Assembly: GCA_036505615.1 (NCBI GenBank)
Contig: DASXTB010000452.1
Coordinates: 1-52,122 of the forward strand
Length of the DNA stretch: 52,122 bases
From: DASXTB01 sp036505615
GTDB taxonomy: Bacteria; Acidobacteriota; UBA6911; JACQSX01
Direction of reading: 5' to 3'
Made by a program: the position numbers and the translations under genes. Position 1 is the first letter of the stretch; every line of letters starts with the position of its first letter. Shown in pieces: positions 31,329 to 39,421 of the stretch. Under the pieces are notes generated by a model, which made no database searches, was not told the origin of the DNA, and saw only the letters and a list, made by a program, of their open reading frames with translations.

Positions 31329-31471
31329 CCTAGTTCTTGCACGATAAATTCTTCTCGCGCGAAAAAATCACTTAGAAGGAGTGAATGCACTTCGTTGCAT
31401 GCATCCTTTCTCGGTGAAAAATCAAACAAAGCAAGAGCGACTGCGATTATCAATTGGCGAATTCGCAGCAC

Positions 31472-31831
31472 TCACTCTTTCATCCCGAAGGCCATCGCCA
31501 GCGAGACTCCGCCCACCAGCGCGTGCAGCGCTGAGGTTCCCGCATTGATGCCTAAAATACTGTGCAACGAGCCGGCGCATGCAGGGATGAAACCGAGGAC
31601 GCCTAGGATAAACAAGACTGTTCCCATGGCGCCGCTGTATGTTTTTCCCAGGCCCGCCAAGCCAAACCAGCCCAGCGCGCCCACCACGAGATGAATGAAA
31701 CTCAAAAGCACATTCGTGCCGATCACGCCCGCGACAGGCCGGCTCACGAAGCCTATCAGTCCGAGTACCTCGAGTGACGTCCCGATGCAGACAGAGTAAG
31801 CTTTTCTTATGTCATCCATAGTACTGGCCAT
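31472..31831 (-). CDS. DUF4383-type membrane protein
   Basis: 119 aa with four hydrophobic segments: SLEVLGLIGFVSRPVAGVIG, NVLLSFIHLVVGALGWFGLAG, GTVLFILGVLGFIPA and LHALVGGVSLAMAFGMKE. The helix-loop pattern LLSFIHLVVGALG followed by NAGTSALHALVGGVSLA is the DUF4383 signature. Function unknown; it stands apart from its neighbours and is likely monocistronic. A G-rich stretch precedes ATG 31831 as ribosome site. Confidence 0.8.
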   Translation of the reverse strand: MASTMDDIRKAYSVCIGTSLEVLGLIGFVSRPVAGVIGTNVLLSFIHLVVGALGWFGLAGLGKTYSGAMGTVLFILGVLGFIPACAGSLHSILGINAGTSALHALVGGVSLAMAFGMKE

Positions 31832-31900
31832 GAGAGACCCCCCCGCTCTTTATGTCGAGCTCTTCACTTACTTAACGGTTTGGAAAACTCAGCAGTAGAG

Positions 31901-31939
31901 AAAAAAATCGAGAGCAGGCCCCTAGAGATCCTGCTCTCG
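31901..31939 (-). terminator. Strong intrinsic terminator of the 189-aa secreted-protein gene
   Basis: On the minus strand CGAGAGCAGG (31939-31930) pairs with 31918-31909 in a perfect 10-bp stem with an 11-nt loop, followed by A and a run of seven T (31907-31901). It lies 24 bp past the stop codon at 31963. Confidence 0.85.
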
Positions 31940-31962
31940 TTTAAACCTCAACGATCCAAAAA

Positions 31963-32532
31963 CTACTTGTTGCACTCAACGGTGAAATTAATCCAGTTGT
32001 CGAATTTTATCGGTCCCTGTCCAGGGATTGTTTGAGGCGTCAAAAAGATCTCGCCCCGCAGGATGAGATCGTTTGCCGGCCCAACACCCCTGAGGCGGAC
32101 GAAGAACTGAGTCCGGGTCGCTTTGTCTGGCCCGAAAATGGCGGACAGATCGCAATCCGTAGAATCAAAAAGCCAGAAATGATAGTTTCCCATCAGCCGA
32201 TAAGGAGTGCCATCGTTTACATTCATTCCATGCATGTTCTCGTAGTTAATGGTCAGATAGAAATTGCATGTACCGTCCGGAAGTACGGTTTCTGACAGAA
32301 CAGCGTGAACGTCGCCGTGCAACGTGAGGGGATAACATTGTTTCCCTGCGTTCGGATCACCTGCCGGGCATGTGATGATGGCGGCATTGGGCAAGTTACA
32401 AGACACTTGAGTAGGATCGATCGGGACGAACTGATCGACATGGAATGTTGCGTTCGCGAGGATTCCTCCCAACGCCGAAGCACTCAGGAAAAGCGCAAAC
32501 AGAGGTACCAACAATAAAGCTTTACTTCGCAT
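31963..32532 (-). CDS. Secreted protein of 189 aa, unknown
   Basis: ATG 32532 is chosen because AAAAGGAGG precedes it by 6 nt and a signal peptide follows (LLLVPLFALFLSASALGG). The mature protein is beta-rich with six cysteines (SCNLP, TCPAG, QCYPL, TCNFY, DCDLS, ECNK), probably three disulfides outside the cytoplasm. The middle YLTINYENMHGMNVNDGTPY is distinctive. No family recognised. It is monocistronic, with a strong terminator directly behind it. Confidence 0.72.
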   Translation of the reverse strand: MRSKALLLVPLFALFLSASALGGILANATFHVDQFVPIDPTQVSCNLPNAAIITCPAGDPNAGKQCYPLTLHGDVHAVLSETVLPDGTCNFYLTINYENMHGMNVNDGTPYRLMGNYHFWLFDSTDCDLSAIFGPDKATRTQFFVRLRGVGPANDLILRGEIFLTPQTIPGQGPIKFDNWINFTVECNK

Positions 32533-32784
32533 ACAACTCCTCCTTTTGAGTGGTTGACTGGAATTTTCTGGTCCCGATACGAACTGTCGAACGTGCATTG
32601 GCGCACATAGGATAGGCACAAGGCAGAGGTCTTTCTGCTTAATTCTCCATTAATTTATTAACAAAACTGTGTAGATGTGCTGTTACCGTACTCCGCTTCG
32701 CTTCACGAATTCAAGAGGTTTTTAATAAAAACGTCAAAGAGATGACTGGCAAAACGGCCTTAAGTTTCGTTGCCGAAGCTGCGG

Positions 32785-33186
32785 TCACGATCGGCGTTCC
32801 AACCGAATCTGCCCTCTTGATCTGCCGGGTACACAGAGGAGTAACTGATCACCTTCTAATATTCGACCATCAAACCGGGAAATAGAAAGAGACGGGATTG
32901 CACCCGTCAAACCGGGCTGAAACACGATGGCGGAAAATTTGCCTTCTGCCCAAGCATGCATCTGCAGAAGTTGATCCTGGTCGGCAGGAAAAAAAGCAAA
33001 CTTCACATCTCCAACCACCCCTTGCAGGACATCGGGCCCTTGTCTTAGAAGCTCTACCCGCAGGGGACACCCTATCAGTGCCGCGGAAAAGCGCGTGACT
33101 GCCTTAATCGTGTAGAACCGGATAAAGGCGTCAACCAAAAAATCGCGAAGCTTGGCCTTAAGCGGAGGGTAAGATTCAGATGTCAT
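32785..33186 (-). CDS. Hypothetical protein of 133 aa
   Basis: No recognised family. The product is soluble, with an amphipathic N-terminal helix (AKLRDFLVDAFIRFYTIKAV) and a beta-rich remainder (PLRVELLRQG, GVVGDVKFAFFPAD, LSISRFDGRILEGDQLLLCV). No strong ribosome site precedes ATG 33186. Codon pattern and length make it a plausible gene, but the evidence is modest. Confidence 0.5.
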   Translation of the reverse strand: MTSESYPPLKAKLRDFLVDAFIRFYTIKAVTRFSAALIGCPLRVELLRQGPDVLQGVVGDVKFAFFPADQDQLLQMHAWAEGKFSAIVFQPGLTGAIPSLSISRFDGRILEGDQLLLCVPGRSRGQIRLERRS

Positions 33187-33396
33187 CGTCCGTGGCGCAG
33201 AAGTTCCCGTTTGATTTCAGAACCTAGAAGAGGATTCAGAGCCGCGCGTGCAAAACTCCATCTTTTAAAACTTGCTCAATCGGGAGTCGGAACCCCACCG
33301 GGAGAAAGTGTGAAAAAATCATCGCGAAACCGCAAAGAACGCGAAGAATGATAAAGAATTTCTAAGCCACGCGCGAATCCGGCTCGTCACACGGCG

Positions 33397-33576
33397 CTAG
33401 TTTGCGTCCTCCAACATCGACCGAACCTGTTCGCGGAACTGCGGGCTGTCTTTCTGCCCGTGCGCGGCAACTGCATGCAGAACGACCGCATCCACGACAT
33501 CCTTTTCAGTGCCAGACACGGTCAGTGAACACCCAGGCACGTTACAATTAAGTGTTTTCTCCTTTGGCTCCGCCAT
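33397..33576 (-). CDS. DUF1059-family small protein, copy 1 (59 aa)
   Basis: A short gene starting at ATG 33576, with GGAGG 7 nt upstream. The product carries CNVPGC at 11-16 and HAVAAHG at 34-40, the C-x4-C and H-x5-H pattern of DUF1059, which may bind a metal. It is 75 per cent identical (44 of 59 positions by hand alignment) to the protein at 37823-38002. The copies flank the cyclase and the kinase, so a local duplication is likely. Function unknown. Confidence 0.85.
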   Translation of the reverse strand: MAEPKEKTLNCNVPGCSLTVSGTEKDVVDAVVLHAVAAHGQKDSPQFREQVRSMLEDAN

Positions 33577-33890
33577 AAACTTACCTCCGTGATTGCCAAG
33601 ATCGAGTGATGTGGTAATAATACAATTCCACCCGCGACTGTTCTAGGATTTAAGGAATTTTAAATCGGTAGCGGGCAGCAAGCCGCAGATTAACGCCGAT
33701 TGACGCGGATCAACGAATGTGTTACCGAAGCAGCGCTTCCAGCTAAATGGAGAAATGATTTCAAGTAAGCGTACGAGCGCTGCTTCGGTAGCACATTCGC
33801 TATCAGCGTTCATCCGCGTGAATCCGCGGCCTATTAGCCGCAACCGATTTCTCTGTTACAGGCAACTAGCATCCATTCTGACTCAAAAAG
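33577..33890. other. Spacer with a long inverted repeat
   Basis: 314 bp without a gene. It carries the 24-bp-arm palindrome (33714-33799) and its imperfect extensions (GATTGACGCGGAT on the left, ATCCGCGTGAATCC on the right), and the upstream region of the cyclase. Confidence 0.5.
33714..33799. repeat. Inverted repeat with 24-bp arms upstream of the cyclase
   Basis: Arm 33714-33737 is the reverse complement of 33776-33799 with one mismatch (core ACCGAAGCAGCGCT); the loop is 38 nt. Imperfect pairing extends outwards to about 33697 and 33830. Confidence 0.7.
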
Positions 33891-35150
33891 ATGGCGACGG
33901 CGCTGAACGGTAACACACGCGAGTTCCGTTTGTTCCTGGAAGATCTGTGTTGTGACCTCTGTCGGTTCAGCCACGTCGCCTATGACGGCTGTTCCCCTGA
34001 GGGAGTCCGAATCGATCGAGAAATCTATTTGGGAGTGCGTGATGTTTTTGCTGACATTCGCGTCAGCGCCCCCGGTCGGGCGCCGTATTTTGTCGAGGTC
34101 AACTTTGGATACGGGGACGATGAGATCTTGCGGAGCCTGCGGCGGAAATTCGGCACGGAAGCGCCATTGCTGGCCGAAGCTTCGAAGATTATCGTTCTAT
34201 TCGACCAGGCGGGGCGGCAGGACAGGCAGAAGTTTGAGGACGAAATGGCTGAGCGCCTGCGACCTGGCTTAATGCTGGAGGTTTGGGATGAAAATATTTT
34301 GTTCTCCCTTCTGAGCAAGCAGTTCGGCGTTAGAGTCGATTCTATAACCGAAGACCGCCTTCTTGAGTTACGTACGGCCGTCGACGTAGCCAAGGCGACC
34401 TACGCATTCGGAGGTGATCCAGACGACTATTTCAAGGACCCGATACGAGCAGCCTTACTTTGGCATTTCAGCTTCTGGCGTTTGCGAGAGCTTATTGAAT
34501 GGAACCGAGCTGCTCCGCGCGACATCCTGCAACCGAGCGTCTATCGAAGGGTGGTCGTCCTGATGGCGGATCTCTGTTCCTTTTCCAGCTACGTCCGGGA
34601 CACGCGCGAAGACGAAATCATTAGACAGAGCCTGACAGCTTTCTATTCCAAGGCGCGGCACCAGATTATCAACAATGGCGGAATGATGTATCAGTTTGCC
34701 GGCGATTTGGTGATAGGCTTCTTCGGTATCCCCGACCACAAGCGTAATTACGTGCAACAAGCTCTTGAGACGGCCAAGTCCTTGATCGACATCGGGAATT
34801 CCGTTTCAAATCAGTGGCAACGTCGCATAGATCGCATTCAGACGTCTGGCGGCGTTCATATATCGTTAGCCATGGGAGACTTGCAGATTGTCTCCCTTCG
34901 ACCCCTAAGCCGGATTCACATGGGCGCCGTCGGCGACGCGATTAACATGGGCTCGCGCCTCATGCATGTGGCAGATTCCTGTGAAATTGTGGCGAGCAAC
35001 GCCTTTTATCAGGAACTCGGCGACGCGACAAAGGAATCCTTCACCGAGATGAAAGCTCTTGAAGCACGAAACATCGGTCGGATAAGGGCCTGGAAACTTA
35101 CCGTTCACCACGGCTACCACGACCATGGAACAGCGTCGGAAGAGGCGTAA
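33891..35150 (+). CDS. Class III adenylyl/guanylyl cyclase with nuclease-like N-terminal domain
   Basis: 419 aa. The C-terminal catalytic domain (about 218-405) has both metal aspartates, Asp227 in VVVLMADLCSFSSY and Asp272 in YQFAGDLVIGFFG, and the transition-state residues Asn352 and Arg356 in GDAINMGSRL. The base-selecting lysine that usually stands before the second motif is Gln here, so ATP specificity is uncertain. Residues about 30-150 resemble a PD-(D/E)xK nuclease-fold domain, ADIRVSAPGRAPYFVEVN (Asp55, Glu69), then a C-terminal VWDENILFSLLSK; the lysine of ExK is Asn, so it is probably a sensing or binding domain. It is one of the few plus-strand genes; no clear ribosome site. Confidence 0.82.
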   Translation: MATALNGNTREFRLFLEDLCCDLCRFSHVAYDGCSPEGVRIDREIYLGVRDVFADIRVSAPGRAPYFVEVNFGYGDDEILRSLRRKFGTEAPLLAEASKIIVLFDQAGRQDRQKFEDEMAERLRPGLMLEVWDENILFSLLSKQFGVRVDSITEDRLLELRTAVDVAKATYAFGGDPDDYFKDPIRAALLWHFSFWRLRELIEWNRAAPRDILQPSVYRRVVVLMADLCSFSSYVRDTREDEIIRQSLTAFYSKARHQIINNGGMMYQFAGDLVIGFFGIPDHKRNYVQQALETAKSLIDIGNSVSNQWQRRIDRIQTSGGVHISLAMGDLQIVSLRPLSRIHMGAVGDAINMGSRLMHVADSCEIVASNAFYQELGDATKESFTEMKALEARNIGRIRAWKLTVHHGYHDHGTASEEA

Positions 35151-35197
35151 TTAATCGCATGAACGCCCAAAGGAAAGATAAAGATTCCCATTGTTGA

Positions 35198-37483
35198 TCA
35201 CCTGACCCTGATCACAATATAAAGGTTCACGCGACGCACCAGGTCAGCGAATCGCGGGTCGGATCGAAGGGGGTCGAAGATCGGCTCTACTTTAAGAAAT
35301 ATCAGAAACCAGGACCGTTCGAGCCAGGCCTTTTCCAGCCACTCGAATGCCCGGTCATTTTCGCCAAGGCCTGCATAGACTACGGCTCTCAGGTAAGCCG
35401 AAACAAACTTTTGCGTCGAGATCTCTTCCAGTTCCGCAAGCAGCTTGTGTGCTTGTTCCTTTTGACCCGCCAGCGCAAAGGCATGTCCCAGAGATGCTAC
35501 TGGGAAGGCAAATCCCTGGAAAGATGCCACCGCCTTTCGATGAGCTTCGATCGCTTGCTCAAACATAGCCTTCTGTTCATACGCTTGCCCGATTAACCAG
35601 TGAGCGGTCGGGAAACTGGGATCCATATCGATTGTCTTTTGGTATTGCTCTATGGCGTCGTCGAAGCGGCGTGCCCAGTAGAACACCCATCCCGTGACGG
35701 CGTTGATGGACAGCGAAAGCGGGTCCAGCTGCAGAGCCCGTTTGATTTCTAAAATTGCCTCGTTCAGGCGACCCATGGCGGCCAAATAAAAAGCGTGCCA
35801 TTCGTAAGCCACTGCATAGTTGGGATCGAGCTCAATAGTCTTCCTGAATTCCTTCTCCAGACCCAACCAATCCCAATCGTGACTGAGTGCCACCAGGGCC
35901 AGAGCAGCGTGGGCTTCTGCCAGGGCGTCATCTATATCCAGGGCTTTCTTAGCGGCTTCTTTTGCCAGTGGCGCGGTTTCGCTGGCGGGGAGCATGCTGT
36001 AGACATTCAGCAGATTGTAGCAATCGGCCAGTCCCGCGTAAGCCAATGCGTAATTCGGGTCGATCTCAATGGCCCCGCGAAAGTATTCAATTGCCCTCTT
36101 GAGCGACTCCCCTCTCTTGTTCCAGAAGTAGCGGCCCTTCAAGTACTGGTTATAAGCTTCGAGATTCTCAGTATGACGGTTTACAATTGCCTTGCTGGCT
36201 CCTTCAACAAGTTTGACCTTGAGCATATCCACTATGTTGCGCGCAATATCATCCTGGATGGCGAAGACATCTTCCATCTCTCGGTCGTATCTTTCAGACC
36301 AGATAAGGTAGCCGTCCGCCACGCTCAAAAGCTGAGCTGTAATACGCAAGTGGCTTCCCACTCTTCTCACGCTTCCATCCAGCACTGTCTCCACTCCCAG
36401 TTGTTCCCCTACCTTGCGAATATCCTGCGAAGTCCCTTTGAACTGAAAGGCGGAGGCGCGAGATGCCACGTGCAACCCTTTAAGCTGGGTCAAGGCGCTA
36501 ATGAGCTCTTCTGTCAGGCCGTCGCTGAAATATTCGTTCGCGCTTTCCGGACTGATATTGAGAAACGGAAGAACTGCGATGCTATTTGTTTGTTCCTTTC
36601 TGGTTGGGACCTTACTACTTGAAACAGACTGCTCAGATTCTGTGTCACGTTTCAGTCTCCGCAGGGCCACCCTCAACTCTTTGGCCGACTGATAACGCAT
36701 CTCGGGCTCCTTCTCCAATGTTTTAAAGATGATCCGTTCCAATTCGGCGGGCAGCGCGGGATTCGATTTCAGCAGTGATGCCGGACGCTTGGCGGTGACA
36801 GCTTCGAAAATGTCTGTGAAAGGCAATGATCCGCTGGCCATTTCGTACAATACAACACCGAAGGAAAAAATGTCCGTGCGTTCGTCCAGCGCTTCTCCGC
36901 GCGCCTGTTCCGGCGACATGTATGACGCAGTTCCACCAGTTGTAGCTGGTCTGGTGAGAAACGCCTCGCCGTCGGAACCATCTTCAGGAGTTGAAGTTTG
37001 CTCCTCTTCCTCACCCTCGCGCTCCGCCAGGCCGAAATCCAGAATTTTGATGTGGCCTGTCTTGGAGAGAAAAATGTTCGCTGGTTTGATGTCCCGATGC
37101 ACGATCCCTTTTGAATGCGCGGCGCCGAGCGCATCGGCAATTTCGATGCCCAGGTCCAGCAGTTCTTCCAGTTTGAAGGGACCTTCCCGCATGCGCTGGC
37201 TCAATGTTTCACCTTCCAGCAGCTCCATCACCACAAAAGGCTGACCCTCACTGTTCCCCAGTTCGTGAACGGTACAAATATGAGGATGATTCAGGGCAGA
37301 CGCAGCCAGAGCTTCACGCTGCGCACGCTCCAGCCGTCGGGGGTCCTTGGAGAACTCGTCTGCCAGAACTTTTATCGCGACATGCCGGCCAAGCAGACTA
37401 TCCTCGGCCTTGTAAACAATTCCAGTGCTGCCAGCTCCGAGCTGTTCCAACACCCGATAATGGGAGATCGTTTTGCCTAACAT
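35198..37483 (-). CDS. Serine/threonine protein kinase with C-terminal TPR repeats
   Basis: 761 aa, a layout common in Acidobacteriota. The kinase domain (about 9-275) is complete: GAGSTGIVY, Lys38 in VAIKVL, HRDIKPAN (Asp131), DFG (149-151) and GTASYMSPEQARGE. It is followed at about 305-425 by a FlgO/TolB-N-like domain (IAVLPFLNISPESANEYFSDGLTEEL, VETVLDGSVRR) and then TPR repeats (NPNYALAYAGLADCY-like, LDPNYAVAYEWHAFYLA, MDPSFPTAHWLIGQAYEQ). No membrane helix is evident, so it is cytosolic. It probably integrates a signal with protein-protein scaffolding; the substrate is unknown. It is convergent with the cyclase gene, 47 bp apart. Confidence 0.93.
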   Translation of the reverse strand: MLGKTISHYRVLEQLGAGSTGIVYKAEDSLLGRHVAIKVLADEFSKDPRRLERAQREALAASALNHPHICTVHELGNSEGQPFVVMELLEGETLSQRMREGPFKLEELLDLGIEIADALGAAHSKGIVHRDIKPANIFLSKTGHIKILDFGLAEREGEEEEQTSTPEDGSDGEAFLTRPATTGGTASYMSPEQARGEALDERTDIFSFGVVLYEMASGSLPFTDIFEAVTAKRPASLLKSNPALPAELERIIFKTLEKEPEMRYQSAKELRVALRRLKRDTESEQSVSSSKVPTRKEQTNSIAVLPFLNISPESANEYFSDGLTEELISALTQLKGLHVASRASAFQFKGTSQDIRKVGEQLGVETVLDGSVRRVGSHLRITAQLLSVADGYLIWSERYDREMEDVFAIQDDIARNIVDMLKVKLVEGASKAIVNRHTENLEAYNQYLKGRYFWNKRGESLKRAIEYFRGAIEIDPNYALAYAGLADCYNLLNVYSMLPASETAPLAKEAAKKALDIDDALAEAHAALALVALSHDWDWLGLEKEFRKTIELDPNYAVAYEWHAFYLAAMGRLNEAILEIKRALQLDPLSLSINAVTGWVFYWARRFDDAIEQYQKTIDMDPSFPTAHWLIGQAYEQKAMFEQAIEAHRKAVASFQGFAFPVASLGHAFALAGQKEQAHKLLAELEEISTQKFVSAYLRAVVYAGLGENDRAFEWLEKAWLERSWFLIFLKVEPIFDPLRSDPRFADLVRRVNLYIVIRVR

Positions 37484-37822
37484 TGGTAATGCAAAATCCG
37501 TTAAGCTTCTTTTGCTTGAAGGGAAGAAACCCTCGCCGCGGCGGTGCTCAAACCAAATTCCTGAAACTCCAAAACCACATGGAGATTCTTATCCTGCAGC
37601 AAAGTAGATCGGATTAGTGTGGGCATCGTTTCATCAGACCGCAAGCCAAATCGGAATAACCTGATTCTAACACAGCAAAACTAGATTGGCTTGGGAGATA
37701 CTTTCGAGGGCAAAAGCTGGAAGGCAAAGCCTGTAAGGCGAAAAGGCGTAGCAGAGCGAGCCGCCCTTTCAGGGAAGGGTTCTCGCTCTGCCGGTCATCG
37801 ATCCTTTCCAATGCAGGGGATG
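37484..37822. other. Spacer upstream of the kinase gene
   Basis: 339 bp with no gene. It should hold the kinase promoter (none assigned) and contains the hairpin behind the second DUF1059 gene at 37751-37791. Confidence 0.45.
37741..37791 (-). terminator. Possible terminator of DUF1059 copy 2
   Basis: GCAGAGCGAG (37751-37760) pairs with CTCGCTCTGC (37782-37791), with an inner CCCTT/AAGGG stem. On the minus strand only four T residues follow, 6 nt after the stem, so it is a weak or atypical terminator. Confidence 0.45.
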
Positions 37823-38002
37823 TTATTTTTCATCCTTCAGCATCGATCGAATCTGTTCGCGGAACTGCGGAGTGTCCTTCTGGCCATGTGCGGAGACCGC
37901 ATGCTGAACCACAGCATTTACCACATCCTTTTCCGATCCGGACATGGTTAGTGAACACCCGGGTGCGTTGCAACTCAGTGTTTTCTTTTTAGTATCTGCC
38001 AT
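37823..38002 (-). CDS. DUF1059-family small protein, copy 2 (59 aa)
   Basis: ATG 38002 is chosen over an in-frame ATG at 38056 because GGAGG lies 7 nt upstream and the product then matches its paralogue end to end. It has CNAPGC and HAVSAHG at the same positions as copy 1, and a conserved C-terminal helix TPQFREQIRSML. DUF1059 proteins have no established function; the Cys/His pattern suggests a metal site. Both copies also share the same ribosome-site spacing. Confidence 0.87.
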   Translation of the reverse strand: MADTKKKTLSCNAPGCSLTMSGSEKDVVNAVVQHAVSAHGQKDTPQFREQIRSMLKDEK

Positions 38003-38200
38003 GAATCTACCTCCAAGATGGTTAAGATGAACTGTTTTATTCCATTCCCCTCCCAACGCTCATTGCTAACTGCAACCCGTACTACTTCTTATTGACCTCC
38101 TTTTAAGTGGGTTGGAAAAGCAATTCTGGACCAGTTCTTTTGCCGCTACAATCTTTTTTTGACGCTCTGTAGTGGGTCCATTGAAAACCGCTAAACCGGA

Positions 38201-39421
38201 TCATCCATTCCAGCGTCTCAAAATCAAAGCCGCGTTATTGCCGTCGCACCCAAAACAATTTACCAGGGCGTACTCTGCTTCTATCGGCTGAGGAACGATC
38301 GAGAGACGCAGACCGTCTTCGGCGCTGGTGAATCCGGCGGTAGGAGGTGCGAGACGTTTGCATAATGCGATTCCGGCAGTGACTGCCAGTAGAGCGCCTG
38401 AGGCTCCAAGCGCCTCTCCAAATGCAGCCTTGGGCGCGCAAACCGGAATATCGGCCACCCGCGAGCCAAACACATTATGGAGAGCTCGCGCTTCCATCTT
38501 GTCCCCAGCGCGGCTGCCGCTGGCGCTGGCAACAATCAGTCCCACCGACTCTGGACCGATCTGCGATGCTCGCAATGCCTGCTCGATGGCCGAGGTGGCG
38601 CCCTCGGCCCGCACCTGATAGGAACTGATGCTATGGGCATCGTGCGCCGCTCCAAAGCCGCAAACCTCTACCGCAGGCGTCGCTCCCCGAGCTTTCGCAA
38701 CCGCTTCTGTTTCCAGCACCCAGAGCGCAGAACCTTCTCCCAATACCATGCCGTCCCGATCCGGCGAAAAAGGCCGAGCCTTTCCCTGTGGAGAAGTTAT
38801 GCCGCTTTTTCTGAAGCCCAGGAACGATTCCTGGCACAGTTCTTCCACTCCACCGGCAAGCAGGGCGCTGGCGCGGCCCAACCGGAGGAACTCGGAAGCA
38901 TAGTGGACGGCATAAAGACCCGAGGAGAGACCCGAGGAGATTGTCGAATTGACTCCTCTCAGCTTGAAGCGAATCGCTGCCTGCCCTGCAGGGGAATTGA
39001 TTACTGTGTTGGGGAAATCCATCGGGTTTACATACTTTGGTCCGTCTGTCAACCCGCTCCAGTCGAAAGAAGTAATGCTGTGAACGCTGCCGAACATAGT
39101 TCCGCAGATCAGGCCCAGTTTGGAGTTTCCCCCGCTCGGGATTTGCTGCGACAGACCGGCCGCAGTGAGGGCCATTTGCGCAGCGACGCACAACAAGCGC
39201 GCGCTGCGGTCCAGAACACGAATCCCTTTGTTTCCCAGCCACGGCTCGGGCGAAAAATTCTGTACTTCGGCTGCGGGGACGGGAGAGTCCTTCTGCAAGC
39301 TAGGCAGGGTGCTGAGCGTGACGCCACAACGTCCCGCATAAAGCGCGTTAGCAAAATCCTCGGCGCCCGCGCCAATGGAAGAAATGACGCCGATTCCGGT
39401 TGCCACAATCCGATCTGTCAC
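38201..39421 (-). CDS. Chain-length-factor-like ketosynthase homologue (KS-beta) lacking catalytic residues
   Basis: A ketosynthase-fold protein of about 406 aa. The active-site region reads STISSGLSSGLYAVHYA where a ketosynthase has TACA..G, so Cys is Ser; the first His motif (HGTGT) reads SASGSRAGD; the second (GH) reads AAFGEALGASGA. All three catalytic residues are missing, as in chain-length factors of type II polyketide or aryl-polyene systems, which pair with an active KS. I start it at GTG 39421, which overlaps the KS stop by 4 bp (GTGA), a typical coupled pair; an ATG at 39442 is the alternative. It is the last gene of the ACP-KS-CLF cassette. Confidence 0.82.
   Translation of the reverse strand: MTDRIVATGIGVISSIGAGAEDFANALYAGRCGVTLSTLPSLQKDSPVPAAEVQNFSPEPWLGNKGIRVLDRSARLLCVAAQMALTAAGLSQQIPSGGNSKLGLICGTMFGSVHSITSFDWSGLTDGPKYVNPMDFPNTVINSPAGQAAIRFKLRGVNSTISSGLSSGLYAVHYASEFLRLGRASALLAGGVEELCQESFLGFRKSGITSPQGKARPFSPDRDGMVLGEGSALWVLETEAVAKARGATPAVEVCGFGAAHDAHSISSYQVRAEGATSAIEQALRASQIGPESVGLIVASASGSRAGDKMEARALHNVFGSRVADIPVCAPKAAFGEALGASGALLAVTAGIALCKRLAPPTAGFTSAEDGLRLSIVPQPIEAEYALVNCFGCDGNNAALILRRWNG

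Noticed and set aside
38057..38200. Exact AAAAGGAGG on the minus strand near 38100 without a downstream gene
   Set aside because: The only open frame behind it (TTG start) is 12 codons long; probably chance or a relic.
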